This document shows, one piece after another, positions 8,795 through 17,381 of a DNA stretch of 64,000 bases; within the stretch, counting starts at the first letter, position 1, and the number at the start of each line of letters is the position of its first letter. Source of the stretch: UBA830 sp036339975 (lineage in GTDB: Bacteria; Pseudomonadota; Alphaproteobacteria; MPNO01; UBA830); contig JAYYZV010000005.1 of the NCBI GenBank assembly GCA_036339975.1, positions 1 to 64,000 of the forward strand. Direction: 5' to 3'. The position numbers and the translations under genes were made by a program. Under the pieces are notes generated by a model. It did no database searches. It saw only the letters and a list, made by a program, of their open reading frames with translations, and was not told the DNA's origin.

Positions 8795-9874
8795 TCAGCA
8801 GTCCGCATCTCTATTCGTCGTTTCCGGCATTTCGACGCCCAGTTTTGACGCCACCTCTTCCAGCCGTTTCCACGTGCCCTCCGGCACGGGTATGCCGCCC
8901 GCACGGCGTCTCTCCAGAACTAGGTCGCCGCGCTCGCCAGGGACCAAGATCTCTTGGTCATTCTCGGCACGCGGTAGTGACTTGATTGCTTCGGTTAGTC
9001 GGTCGACCTCGTGGATATATTTACCGATGTCACTGAATTGCGAGATATCGATGGCTATCACCAGTCCATTTTGCATGTGTCGCCCACCTTCTGGCGCGTC
9101 TTCGAGAAACGGCGCAATCAGTGGATTGGCAACTATTAGGCTAGTAATGCATTCGAACATCAGCGCTAGCCCACCACCCTTGTGACCGCCGAGTGCAGTG
9201 GGGATGGTGGCTGCGTTTGGATCGGTGGTGGGTCTGCCGTTTGCGTCTATGGCCCACCCTTCGCCCAGCATGGAGCCTGTATCGCGGGCCAGCTGAATTT
9301 TACCCATCGATTGGGTAGCGGTTGCCATGTCCAGCATCAAAGGGGCGTGGCTCGCACCCGGGACTGAAATTGCGATCGGACTCGTAGCCAGCCCAGCGGT
9401 GCGCGCGCCCGGATATGCCATATTGGGACGCGACGTGTTGACTGCGATACCTGCCATGCCCTCCCCAGCAATTTCCAATGTGAAATAACCAATGGCACCC
9501 ATATGGGTCGCGTGCCGGATTAGGCATAGGCCCAGCCCGGCTTCTTTTGCCTTGTCGATTGCAATTGCCGTGGCTTTTGCGAGTGCTACCTGACCCAATG
9601 CACGGTCTGCTTCCAGCACCGTTGCAGCGGGCAGGTCGGTTATTTTCCGTATGGATGGTTTCGGATTGCTAATTCCGGAATCAATCCGAGCCAGATAGCC
9701 GGGTATTCGCAAAACGCCATGGGAATCGACGCCGCGCAGGTTCGACCAAACCAGCACTTTCGCGATTAGCACGGCGTCTTCTTTCGGTACACCGGCCGCT
9801 GAAAACAGTTTGCGGACAAAGCCCGAGAGAGCCAGTTCGGAAACGCTGCGAGAGATGTTTTCCATAGGTGACAC
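8795..9874 (-). CDS. Malate/lactate/sulfolactate dehydrogenase family (Ldh_2) oxidoreductase
   Basis: A 359-residue NAD(P)-dependent 2-hydroxyacid dehydrogenase of the Ldh_2 family (ComC, YlbC, AllD, DpkA types), unrelated to Rossmann-fold LDH. Diagnostic segments are NLRGVDSHGVLRIPGYLARI (residues about 45-64, conserved DSHG), HATHMGAIGYF, NTSRPNMAYPGARTAGLATSPIAI and GGHKGGGLALMFE. The start is GTG 9874 (the gap to the divergent hydrolase is 83 bp); ATG 9865 is an alternative. It converges on the ComDE-like pair with 8 bp between stops. ComC-type sulfolactate dehydrogenase is a tempting call by context, but members of this family also act on ureidoglycolate, malate and imines. Confidence 0.87.
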   Translation of the reverse strand: MSPMENISRSVSELALSGFVRKLFSAAGVPKEDAVLIAKVLVWSNLRGVDSHGVLRIPGYLARIDSGISNPKPSIRKITDLPAATVLEADRALGQVALAKATAIAIDKAKEAGLGLCLIRHATHMGAIGYFTLEIAGEGMAGIAVNTSRPNMAYPGARTAGLATSPIAISVPGASHAPLMLDMATATQSMGKIQLARDTGSMLGEGWAIDANGRPTTDPNAATIPTALGGHKGGGLALMFECITSLIVANPLIAPFLEDAPEGGRHMQNGLVIAIDISQFSDIGKYIHEVDRLTEAIKSLPRAENDQEILVPGERGDLVLERRRAGGIPVPEGTWKRLEEVASKLGVEMPETTNRDADC

Positions 9875-9957
9875 TTATCAACCCCATGGTTTCCGGTCCA
9901 GCATTGCCGCCTTCACGCTGTCCGGCGTATAACAGTTGAAACGTTTCGGAGGCTGGT

Positions 9958-10842
9958 GTGGAAGAAAAAGTTACATTCAAATCAAGCGATCTGAACCTGT
10001 CGGGCGTGGTGCACCGTCCTGATGATATGGCCGCTGGTGAACGACGACCGGCAGTTTTGATATTGCACGGCTTTGGCAGCCGCAAAGACGCTGGAAACGT
10101 TACCGGTCCAACCAATATGTTCATGAACTGGGGATACGTAGTTCTCCGCTTCGATATGCGCGGCTGTGGCGACAGCGACGGCTTGTTCGGCCACCTTCTT
10201 TGCCTCGATCAGGTTGATGATACGCGTGCTGCGATCGACTTTATGCAATCACGACCTGAGGTCGATCCCGACCGAATTGCCGTCGTTGGGTCTAGCTTCG
10301 GCGCCGCTGTGGCTGTCTATTCTGGAGGTGTCGACAAGCGTGTTGCGGCCGTCATTTCTTCCGGCGGTTGGGGGAATGGCGAGCGTAAATTTCGGGGCCA
10401 ACATCCGGGCGAAGAAGCTTGGCGAAAATTCACCAGCATGTTGGAGCGAGGCCGCAAACACCGTGAGGAAAATGGTGAGCCGCTTTTTGTCGACCGCTAT
10501 GAAATCGTGCCTATTCCAGAACACCTGCGAGCGAATATGCCGTCCGGATCGGTTCAACAATTCACCGCAGATACTGCGATCGGCATGATGGATTTTACTG
10601 CCGAGGACGTGATCGGGAAAATCGCACCGCGGCCCGTTCTTTTGCTGCATAGTTCGGTGGATTCGGTAACGCCGACAGAGCAGTCGGTAGAGATGTTTAA
10701 GAGGGCCGGACAACCCACCGATCTGCATTTGACCGCCGATACTGATCATTTCATGATGGCGGAGTCGAACACGAGGGTGATTAATATTATCAAGGACTGG
10801 CTATCTAAATATTTTCCGGTCACTGTGACAACGGATGCCTGA
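9958..10842 (+). CDS. Alpha/beta hydrolase (dienelactone/acyl-peptidase-like)
   Basis: A 294-residue cytoplasmic serine hydrolase. The oxyanion segment is LILHGFGSRKD, followed by FDMRGCGDSDG, the nucleophile elbow GSSFG with S113, a late Asp in HSSVDSVTP and the catalytic His in DTDHFM. A GGAGG motif six bases ahead supports the GTG start at 9958. Its stop overlaps the following flavin monooxygenase by 8 bp, so the two form an operon. In a ring-cleavage pathway this could hydrolyse a C-C or ester bond of the cleaved product; the exact substrate cannot be told. Confidence 0.86.
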   Translation: MEEKVTFKSSDLNLSGVVHRPDDMAAGERRPAVLILHGFGSRKDAGNVTGPTNMFMNWGYVVLRFDMRGCGDSDGLFGHLLCLDQVDDTRAAIDFMQSRPEVDPDRIAVVGSSFGAAVAVYSGGVDKRVAAVISSGGWGNGERKFRGQHPGEEAWRKFTSMLERGRKHREENGEPLFVDRYEIVPIPEHLRANMPSGSVQQFTADTAIGMMDFTAEDVIGKIAPRPVLLLHSSVDSVTPTEQSVEMFKRAGQPTDLHLTADTDHFMMAESNTRVINIIKDWLSKYFPVTVTTDA

Positions 10843-12040
10843 CGGCACAATAAAGGTTGCGGATAAGGCTTTGGCGGAAGCCGAACTCGTCGACAAAGCC
10901 AAGCGCCTTGCGCCTCAGTTGGCAGACCGCGCCCGTCAAGCTGAGCTTGATCGACGTATTTCCGACCGAACCAATACCGATTTACGCGATGCGGGTTTTT
11001 ACCGAGCATTACAGCCTGCAAGATATGGTGGCTTTGAGTTAGATTATGGAGCTCAGACGGCGTTCTCTCGAGAACTGGGACGGGTCTGCGCCTCTAGCGC
11101 TTGGGTGGCCGGCATCCTTGCTTGCCACGGTTGGATCGGGGGGATGTTCCCCGATGAGGCGCAAGGCGAGATTTGGTCCGATGACGTCGATGCTACGATC
11201 GCGACATCCTTCCTTCCCGTTGGGGTGGAGGTAGAACGTCGGGGAGACGGTATCAGGATTAGTGGCCGGTGGAGGTTTTCGAGCGGGGTGGATTACTGCA
11301 GTTGGGCGATCCTGCTGGTGATAGTTCCGCCCAAAGGGGGGCAGGGTAACCCGGATCCGGTGTTCGCACTTGTCGATCTGACTAAATGCAAAATCGAAGA
11401 TACCTGGAACAGTGCCGGCCTAACGGCGACTGGCAGTAACGATATCGTAGTTGACCGGGCGGATGTTCCGTCACATCGGATTATGCGGGTCATCGATATG
11501 CGTGGCGAAGAAACACCTGGCTTCACCGCCAATAACAGTTATCTTTATCGTTTACCGCTTTTTGCTGTTTTTCCCTTCAACATTATTGGCCCGGCGCTCG
11601 GGGCTGCTCGCGGCGCGCTGGACGCCGTAATAGATGACTTGACCAACCGCCGATCAGTGACCGGTGCTGATCTCTCCCGCTCGGCGACAGTTCACCAACG
11701 GGTCGGCCGGGCCGCGGCTCTGCTGGATTCGGCGGACGCGGTTATCGGCCAGCTTCGCAAGGAAATTGTTTCAAAGGGTAAGGCGGGAGATCAGTTCTCG
11801 ATGCCCGATCGCGCTCGTTATCGCCTCAACCTTGGTCATGTTGCGAGGACCTGCTGCGACGCTGTTGACGAGTTATTGCCGCTTACTGGCGGCCGGGGAC
11901 TGGAATCATCACATCCGATGCAGCGCGCCTGGCGGGATGTCCATGCTGTCGCCCAACATATCGGGCTAGTGTGGGACCTTCAGACCGGGCTATATGGTAG
12001 CGTCCTGCTCGGTCATGAATGCCCCGACCCGAAGCTTTAG
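10835..12040 (+). CDS. Acyl-CoA-dehydrogenase-fold flavin monooxygenase (second copy)
   Basis: 401 residues, paralogous to the protein at 3696-4946: NTDLRDAGFYRALQPARYGG, CASSAWVAG, ISGRWRFSSGVDYCSWAIL and a C-terminal helix ending AWRDVHAVAQHIG. It belongs with HsaA/HpaH-like group D enzymes, which hydroxylate phenolic substrates with reduced flavin from a partner reductase. It overlaps the upstream hydrolase by 8 bp and converges with the FAH-family gene, stop to stop, with a 4-bp overlap. Two copies in 9 kb suggest either two hydroxylation steps or two substrates. Confidence 0.86.
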   Translation: MPDGTIKVADKALAEAELVDKAKRLAPQLADRARQAELDRRISDRTNTDLRDAGFYRALQPARYGGFELDYGAQTAFSRELGRVCASSAWVAGILACHGWIGGMFPDEAQGEIWSDDVDATIATSFLPVGVEVERRGDGIRISGRWRFSSGVDYCSWAILLVIVPPKGGQGNPDPVFALVDLTKCKIEDTWNSAGLTATGSNDIVVDRADVPSHRIMRVIDMRGEETPGFTANNSYLYRLPLFAVFPFNIIGPALGAARGALDAVIDDLTNRRSVTGADLSRSATVHQRVGRAAALLDSADAVIGQLRKEIVSKGKAGDQFSMPDRARYRLNLGHVARTCCDAVDELLPLTGGRGLESSHPMQRAWRDVHAVAQHIGLVWDLQTGLYGSVLLGHECPDPKL

Positions 12041-12891
12041 CTCCCGACGCTTATTCTGAATTCACCTATCTGTTCGCATAGAAAGTGAAGTTCGTCGCCG
12101 GTTTTTACTTCGCTAACGCCCTCAGGTGATCCCGTGTACATCACGTCGCCGGGATACAGCGTGTAGTATTCCGATGCGTATTCGATCAGTTCCCGCATGC
12201 TTAGGACCTGATCTTTGGTGTTTGCGTCTTGCTTTACTTCACCGTTGACTGAACCTTGAAATGACACGTCGTCCGGATTTTCGATTTCGTCTGCGGTCAC
12301 GAACCACGGGCCGAGGACGGCATAGCCGTCACAGGATTTTCGGGCGCTGCGGTCTTCCGGACCGCGCACCGTCATGTCGAGGCCGAGTGTATACCCCGCG
12401 ATTACGTCTAGCGCGTCCTCTTTTTTTACGCGGCTACATTCTTTTCCGATGACCATGGCGAACTCGAATTCGTGATCGTTGCGTCGGTCGGGAAATCTTA
12501 TTGGGATAGTATCGCCTGCGCCAATCAGCGCCGTGTTGGATTTTAGGAAAATGCCGGCTTCTTTGATCTTTGTCGTCCGTTCGATGTGTCGGATGCCGGG
12601 ATCGGCCTGTGCCTCGTCTATATGTGCCCTATAGTTTACTGGTGCAGCCATCAATTTTCCTGGACGCGAAATTGGTGGCAGCAATTTCACCGTTTCTAGG
12701 GCGATCGGATCCGCGTCAACGGCCATTTTTTCAAGCTCGAGGTGCCATTTGGGGAGGGCTGCTATAATTGCGTCCGATTTTGCATCGTAGGGGTGTGTTG
12801 CACGGATCTGCTCCTGCGCCGCGGTCACGTCGCGAATGGTTCCGTCAACCAGTATGCCGAGGCGGTCGTTGTCGAACCTACAGATTTTCAT
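12037..12891 (-). CDS. Fumarylacetoacetate hydrolase-family protein
   Basis: 284 residues of the FAH fold, a metal-dependent family that includes fumarylpyruvate and acylpyruvate hydrolases, 2-hydroxyhepta-2,4-diene isomerases and oxaloacetate decarboxylases. Visible are KLLPPISRPGKLMAAPVNYR, the metal-binding region NDHEFEFAMVIGKECSRV with its paired Glu, YTLGLDMTVRGPEDRSARKS and the closing LYPGDVMYTGSPEGV. It would process a keto-enol product after ring cleavage, consistent with the extradiol dioxygenase on the other strand 97 bp away. Specific activity is not assignable. Confidence 0.9.
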   Translation of the reverse strand: MKICRFDNDRLGILVDGTIRDVTAAQEQIRATHPYDAKSDAIIAALPKWHLELEKMAVDADPIALETVKLLPPISRPGKLMAAPVNYRAHIDEAQADPGIRHIERTTKIKEAGIFLKSNTALIGAGDTIPIRFPDRRNDHEFEFAMVIGKECSRVKKEDALDVIAGYTLGLDMTVRGPEDRSARKSCDGYAVLGPWFVTADEIENPDDVSFQGSVNGEVKQDANTKDQVLSMRELIEYASEYYTLYPGDVMYTGSPEGVSEVKTGDELHFLCEQIGEFRISVGS

Positions 12892-12988
12892 TTCTTACCC
12901 ATCGTCTTGATCTATCTGATTGCCTTGCTCTTTTGTCGCGCATAATTCTAGGATTGGAAAGACGTCTCGGGAGAATAGGGAGAAGAAA

Positions 12989-13864
12989 ATGAGCGATCCA
13001 ATCGTGACCGGCCTTCGAAGCGCCGAATTTCAGGTGCCTGATCTGAAAACGGCAACCAAGTTTTACGAACATAACTGGGGGTTGGAGGTGGCTGATGCCG
13101 ATGCGGACAGTATTTACCTTAGGGGCACTGGAAGGGCACATCATGCGCTAGTATTGCGCGAAGGTGGTGAAAAAAAACTGCTGGCGGTCAATCTTGCTGC
13201 GGCCGATAAGGCCGCAGTGGACGGGCTTTACGAAAAAGCAAAAGGGTTCGGAGCGTCTGTGAAAGCGCCAGAAGAACTAACCGGACCTGCTGGCGGGTAC
13301 GGCTTTATATTTCAAGACCTGAATGGCCGACCGTATCGAATTTCTTGCGGCATTTCCGACCATAAAGAAAAATTGGAAACAGCAGACCGGCCCGTAAAAA
13401 TAAGCCACGTCGTCCTGAATTCGCCAGACAGGGAGGCGCAAAGCGATCAGTTCATAGATATTTTAGGCTTCAAGCTGACCGACCGAACGGGTTATATGGA
13501 TTTCATACGCTGCAGCTCCGATCACCATGCGATTGCATACACAACTATAGATCGGCCAACGCTGAACCACGTCGCCTTTGAAATGCCAAGCCATGATGCG
13601 CTTATGTACGGTGCCGGGAGAATGAAGCAGACCGGGTATCCGACGGAATGGGGTGTCGGCCGACACGGGCCAGGTAACAATATCTTCGCTTATTTTGTCG
13701 ATCCAAACGGGTACGTAATAGAATACACTGCTGAGGTGGAGCAGGTGGACGACCAATATAAGGTCGGCATGCCCGAAGACTGGGAACGGCCACCTGAACT
13801 GCAGGGTGATGCCTGGGGCTTCGCAGATGGCGCCTCCGACAGGATGCGCGCCCACACCACCTGA
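12989..13864 (+). CDS. Two-domain VOC extradiol ring-cleavage dioxygenase (BphC-like)
   Basis: A 291-residue protein with two vicinal-oxygen-chelate repeats. The C-terminal domain keeps the full type I extradiol site: Fe(II) ligands H140 (ISHVVLN), H194 (LNHVAFE) and E245 (YVIEYT), with H179/H180 (DHHAIAY) in the place of the acid-base His of BphC. Such enzymes cleave catechols next to one hydroxyl. I chose ATG 12989, preceded by AGGGAGAAG; the frame from 12920 overlaps promoter sequence. With the flavin hydroxylases (making the catechol) and the FAH and alpha/beta hydrolases (processing the product) it defines a likely meta-cleavage pathway. Confidence 0.9.
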   Translation: MSDPIVTGLRSAEFQVPDLKTATKFYEHNWGLEVADADADSIYLRGTGRAHHALVLREGGEKKLLAVNLAAADKAAVDGLYEKAKGFGASVKAPEELTGPAGGYGFIFQDLNGRPYRISCGISDHKEKLETADRPVKISHVVLNSPDREAQSDQFIDILGFKLTDRTGYMDFIRCSSDHHAIAYTTIDRPTLNHVAFEMPSHDALMYGAGRMKQTGYPTEWGVGRHGPGNNIFAYFVDPNGYVIEYTAEVEQVDDQYKVGMPEDWERPPELQGDAWGFADGASDRMRAHTT

Positions 13865-14049
13865 TTTTGATCATTTTGGATAAAGTTGGGTTTATAAGGA
13901 CGCTGAAATAATCGTCTGAAAACTTTTCAAATTTGATAATGCCGGACTGGACCTTTTAGTTGATTTCTTTACACTCCTTTCCGACAGGGCTGCGTTTGCC
14001 CAAACTGAATTGTATAAAATGTCAAACTGACCATAGGGAGGTCTAAATT

Positions 14050-15366
14050 ATGACTACGATTAATAGAGGGACACGCCTTCTTGGCGCGGCCTTAGCCGGC
14101 GCGTTTGTGCTAAGTGCAAGTGCGGCGTCAGCCCAGACTGTTAAAATTGGTGTGCCTACTTTTCTGACAGGGGCGGGTGCCCCAGCTTTCGGGATACCCG
14201 GCAAGCAGGGTGTGGAGCTTATTGTCAGAGGTATTAATAATGGAGAGCTGCCTGCTCCCTACAACACGAAAGGTCTTGCGGGTCGTCAGATTGAAGCTCT
14301 CATCTATGATGAAGCGGGTGGAGGCACTAAACAGGTTACCGAGCTCAGAAATAAGAAGCAAAAAGATAAAGTAGACGCAATTATCGGGCAAATTTCATCG
14401 GGAACCTGCGCGGCAACCACGAAGGTGTCGGAAGAAATTAAAGTTCTGACGATTCAAACCGTTTGCGGAACACCGCGGATCTTTGAAGACATTAACCCTA
14501 ATCCTAAGTACGTTTTTAGGACTATGAACCACGGGACGGCCAATAACGTCTCTGCCGCCCATTACATTGTGTCAAAACACAAGGATAAAGTCGGAAAAGG
14601 GTTTACTGGAATTAACCAGAATTATGCTTGGGGACAAGACTCATGGCGTGATTTTAGCTTAGCGATGCAGGCCTTAATGCCGGGAGTAAAGGGTTCCAAG
14701 AAGAACCAAATGCCCAAAATTTTCGCTGGGCAGTATGGCAGTGAAATCTCTGCGCTGTCGCGGTCAAAAGAAGGTCTAGTCCACTCGAGTTTTTGGGGTG
14801 GTGATCTTGAGGCCTTCATTGGTCAGGCTGGAGCTCGGGGCCTTTTCAAGAGAAAGCTGTTTGTTTTTACCGTTGGCGAAACAGTTGCGTATCGCCTTGG
14901 GAAAAAGTTTCCAGAAGGCATAATCGTGGGAACCCGCGGGCCATACGGTATGTATGTAGTAGACGATCCGTCCCCGCTAAATCAGTGGTTCCAGAAGGAA
15001 TTTCGTAAGGCTTATGGTATGCCGCCAGCGCAGCCATCCTACCAATACGCACAGGGCTTCTTGGCAGCAAAATATGCATACGACAAGGCGGCCAAAGCTG
15101 CTGGTAAATTCCCAAGCACAGAACAGGTTATTGCTGCTCTGACCGGGGCAACGTTCCCGACGTTCGTTGGAAACGTGCGAATGGCTCTTGGTAAAGGTCA
15201 TCAGGGCATTACAGATGACATGTGGGGCGTTACTACCTGGGATAAAGACCGCAAAGAAATGGTCGTAAAAGACGTCGTAAAATTCTCCCCCGAGTGTGTT
15301 ATGCCCCCCGCTGGTGTAAAAGGAGTTGACTGGATCAAGGGTGGTATGAAGGGCGCTAAGTGCTAA
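14050..15366 (+). CDS. ABC importer periplasmic substrate-binding protein (LivJ/UrtA-type)
   Basis: 438 residues of the type I periplasmic binding fold (Peripla_BP_6). A Sec signal peptide covers residues 1-28 (RLLGAALAGAFVLSASAASA, cleavage before QTVKIG). GGGAGG nine bases upstream marks a strong start. First gene of a complete HAAT-type operon. The ligand is unknown; similar proteins bind amino acids, urea, amides or aromatic acids, and the adjacent ring-cleavage genes favour an aromatic or keto acid by inference. A stable hairpin follows the gene, as often seen where the binding protein is made in excess over the permease. Confidence 0.9.
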   Translation: MTTINRGTRLLGAALAGAFVLSASAASAQTVKIGVPTFLTGAGAPAFGIPGKQGVELIVRGINNGELPAPYNTKGLAGRQIEALIYDEAGGGTKQVTELRNKKQKDKVDAIIGQISSGTCAATTKVSEEIKVLTIQTVCGTPRIFEDINPNPKYVFRTMNHGTANNVSAAHYIVSKHKDKVGKGFTGINQNYAWGQDSWRDFSLAMQALMPGVKGSKKNQMPKIFAGQYGSEISALSRSKEGLVHSSFWGGDLEAFIGQAGARGLFKRKLFVFTVGETVAYRLGKKFPEGIIVGTRGPYGMYVVDDPSPLNQWFQKEFRKAYGMPPAQPSYQYAQGFLAAKYAYDKAAKAAGKFPSTEQVIAALTGATFPTFVGNVRMALGKGHQGITDDMWGVTTWDKDRKEMVVKDVVKFSPECVMPPAGVKGVDWIKGGMKGAKC

Positions 15367-15401
15367 GTAGGCACTAAGGGCGTAGACAATAATTTGTAAC
15401 A

Positions 15402-15427
15402 CCGGGGGGCGGCTCGCCGTCCCCCGG
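15402..15427 (+). terminator. Intercistronic GC-rich hairpin after the binding-protein gene
   Basis: An 11-bp stem (one G-T wobble) closes a CTCG tetraloop: arms 15402-15412 and 15417-15427. No T tract follows, so it looks less like a full terminator than an RNA-stabilising or attenuating element that keeps binding-protein mRNA abundant relative to the downstream permease genes. Confidence 0.6.
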
Positions 15428-15491
15428 CTTTGTATGGGAAGATAAAGCGCCCAAAAAAGAGCGCGTATAATTTTGTTTGGGGAGGCTGAAA

Positions 15492-16394
15492 TTGGATTTT
15501 GAGCTTTTAATAGTCATCCTTATAGATGGCTTGGTTTATTCCTCTTACCTTTTTCTGGTAGCCGTTGGTTTGACGGTTATTTTTGGTGTTCAAAAGGTCC
15601 TAAACGTCACTCACGGTGCCTTTTATGCATTTGGTGCATACCTAACGGCTTTTCTAATAGGTCTAGCGGCGAACGGCGGTTGGCCGGACTCCGGCGGCTT
15701 CTTAATTATTTTGGTTAGCGCTATTTTTCTCGGGATCGTCCTCGGTATCATTATCGAGAGGGGACTTCTGAAATTTCTCTACGACAGAGACGAGCACATC
15801 GTGGTTCTCGCTACCTTTGCCGCATTTCTCGTTTTAGAGGACGCAATACTACTTATTTGGGGTACTGATCCCTACCTTGCTTTTCAGCCGCTAGCATTGC
15901 TTGGTAATAGCGAGATCGCTGGGCTGATCTTTGACAACTACGCACTTACAATGATCGCCCTATCATTCGTCATTGCATTCATACTTTGGTACGGCCTTAA
16001 CAGAACACAGTTTGGCCGAGTTCTTCTCGCGGTCATATTTGATCGTGAAGTCAGCATGGCTATGGGCATAAACGTAACGAAGGTGTTTTTAATCACTTTT
16101 ATCATCGGAACATTTCTTGGTGCATTGGGGGGCGCTTACCACGCCCCAATAATCTCAGTTCAGCCGGGTATTGGCGTAGAAGTAATTGTGCTCGCGTTTG
16201 CTGTGGTTGTTATAGGAGGTATGGGTTCTATCCCCGGGGCTCTTATCGGAGCAATCGTCGTGGGCATATCGAGGGCGGCGGCAGTGCATATGCTTCCAGA
16301 AGTTGAACTTTTTGTCATCTACTCAATCATGGCGCTTGTCTTGGTGTTCCGACCGGAGGGTCTTTTTGCTCCGATTAAGGCGAGGAAAATATGA
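15492..16394 (+). CDS. Branched-chain-type ABC importer permease (LivH)
   Basis: About 300 residues, largely hydrophobic with eight or so membrane helices. It shows the LivH hallmarks GLVYSSYLFLVAVGLTVIFGV, the NVTHGAFYAFGAY segment and a late GGMGSIPGALIGAIVVG loop that contacts the ATPases. I place the start at TTG 15492 because GGAGG at 15481-15485 is six bases upstream; the in-frame TTG at 15477 overlaps that site. It overlaps the next permease gene by ATGA. Base composition of this operon looks more AT-rich than the flanking catabolic genes. Confidence 0.9.
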   Translation: MDFELLIVILIDGLVYSSYLFLVAVGLTVIFGVQKVLNVTHGAFYAFGAYLTAFLIGLAANGGWPDSGGFLIILVSAIFLGIVLGIIIERGLLKFLYDRDEHIVVLATFAAFLVLEDAILLIWGTDPYLAFQPLALLGNSEIAGLIFDNYALTMIALSFVIAFILWYGLNRTQFGRVLLAVIFDREVSMAMGINVTKVFLITFIIGTFLGALGGAYHAPIISVQPGIGVEVIVLAFAVVVIGGMGSIPGALIGAIVVGISRAAAVHMLPEVELFVIYSIMALVLVFRPEGLFAPIKARKI

Positions 16395-17377
16395 CCCGTT
16401 TATTCGATAAAACTTTTTGGGGCCTCACCATTGGGCTAGTAGCGTTATTCGTGCTCAACTTCTTTCTTGAAGAGTGGATGCGGACGATTGGTTTGCAGAC
16501 CCTATCAAGAGGATTGGTCGCAATTGGTCTGCTGATCCTCTGGCGCGCCGGTCTCGTGTCATTCGGGCACGCTCTGTTTTTTGGTTTCGGTGCTTATACT
16601 GTCGCAATGCTTCAGATAGTAGGGGTGAGAGACATATTCCTGCTGATGATAGGTGGTATTTTTACAGCTGGCATGCTGGCGTTTGTTCTCGGGTTTTTAC
16701 TTAGACAATACCGGGCTATCTTTTTTGCGCTGTTGAATATGGCTTTCTCAATGATCCTTTACGGCGTGTTGGCCAAAGTTGAATCCCTCGGTTCTACTGA
16801 TGGAATTGGGATCGAACAGGTGACTTTTCTTGGTATAAACCCCGGCGACGATAACTATCGTTTTGTATTCTACATCTTTGCCATAGTTTTCGCATACGTT
16901 TCAGCAGTCGCTGCTCATTGGTACTTGAAATCGACCTTGGGTATGATGACGATGGCAGTTCGCGAAAATGAAATCCGGGTTGAATACCTTGGGTATTCCT
17001 CTGAAAAAGCGATCCATTCAAAATATATTATTTCAGGTTTGTTAGCCGGCGCCGGCGGAGTAATAATGGCTGTGACAGTAGGACATGTAGATCCCGACTC
17101 TATGGTCTATTGGCCAGTCTCGGGTGACTTTGTGTTTATAACCATTTTAGCCGGGACCGGTAATGTCAGTGCGACGTTTATCGGAGCCTTAGTCTATGAG
17201 TTGCTTCGGACTTATGCCTTTGAATTTGCTCCAGAAATTTGGCAGTTAATTCTTGGGGGGTCGTTATTGCTTATCATAATGTTCCTGCCAGATGGCCTTT
17301 GGTCTATCCGCAGTGAGTGGCGTCACAAAAGAGCTTTGCGTGCCGCAAACCGCGCCCAAGCCTCGTCAGAGGAGTGA
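16391..17377 (+). CDS. Branched-chain-type ABC importer permease (LivM)
   Basis: 328 residues with about ten predicted membrane helices; forms the transmembrane channel with the LivH-type partner. Typical LivM segments: LLILWRAGLVSFGHALFFGFGAY near residues 45-70, MAVRENEIRVEYLGYSSEKA in the cytoplasmic loop and HVDPDSMVYWPVSGDFVFI with ILAGTGNVSATFIGALVYE. Start overlaps the upstream stop (ATGA), and the ATPase gene follows after 4 bp. Confidence 0.9.
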   Translation: MTRLFDKTFWGLTIGLVALFVLNFFLEEWMRTIGLQTLSRGLVAIGLLILWRAGLVSFGHALFFGFGAYTVAMLQIVGVRDIFLLMIGGIFTAGMLAFVLGFLLRQYRAIFFALLNMAFSMILYGVLAKVESLGSTDGIGIEQVTFLGINPGDDNYRFVFYIFAIVFAYVSAVAAHWYLKSTLGMMTMAVRENEIRVEYLGYSSEKAIHSKYIISGLLAGAGGVIMAVTVGHVDPDSMVYWPVSGDFVFITILAGTGNVSATFIGALVYELLRTYAFEFAPEIWQLILGGSLLLIIMFLPDGLWSIRSEWRHKRALRAANRAQASSEE

Positions 17378-17381
17378 GATT

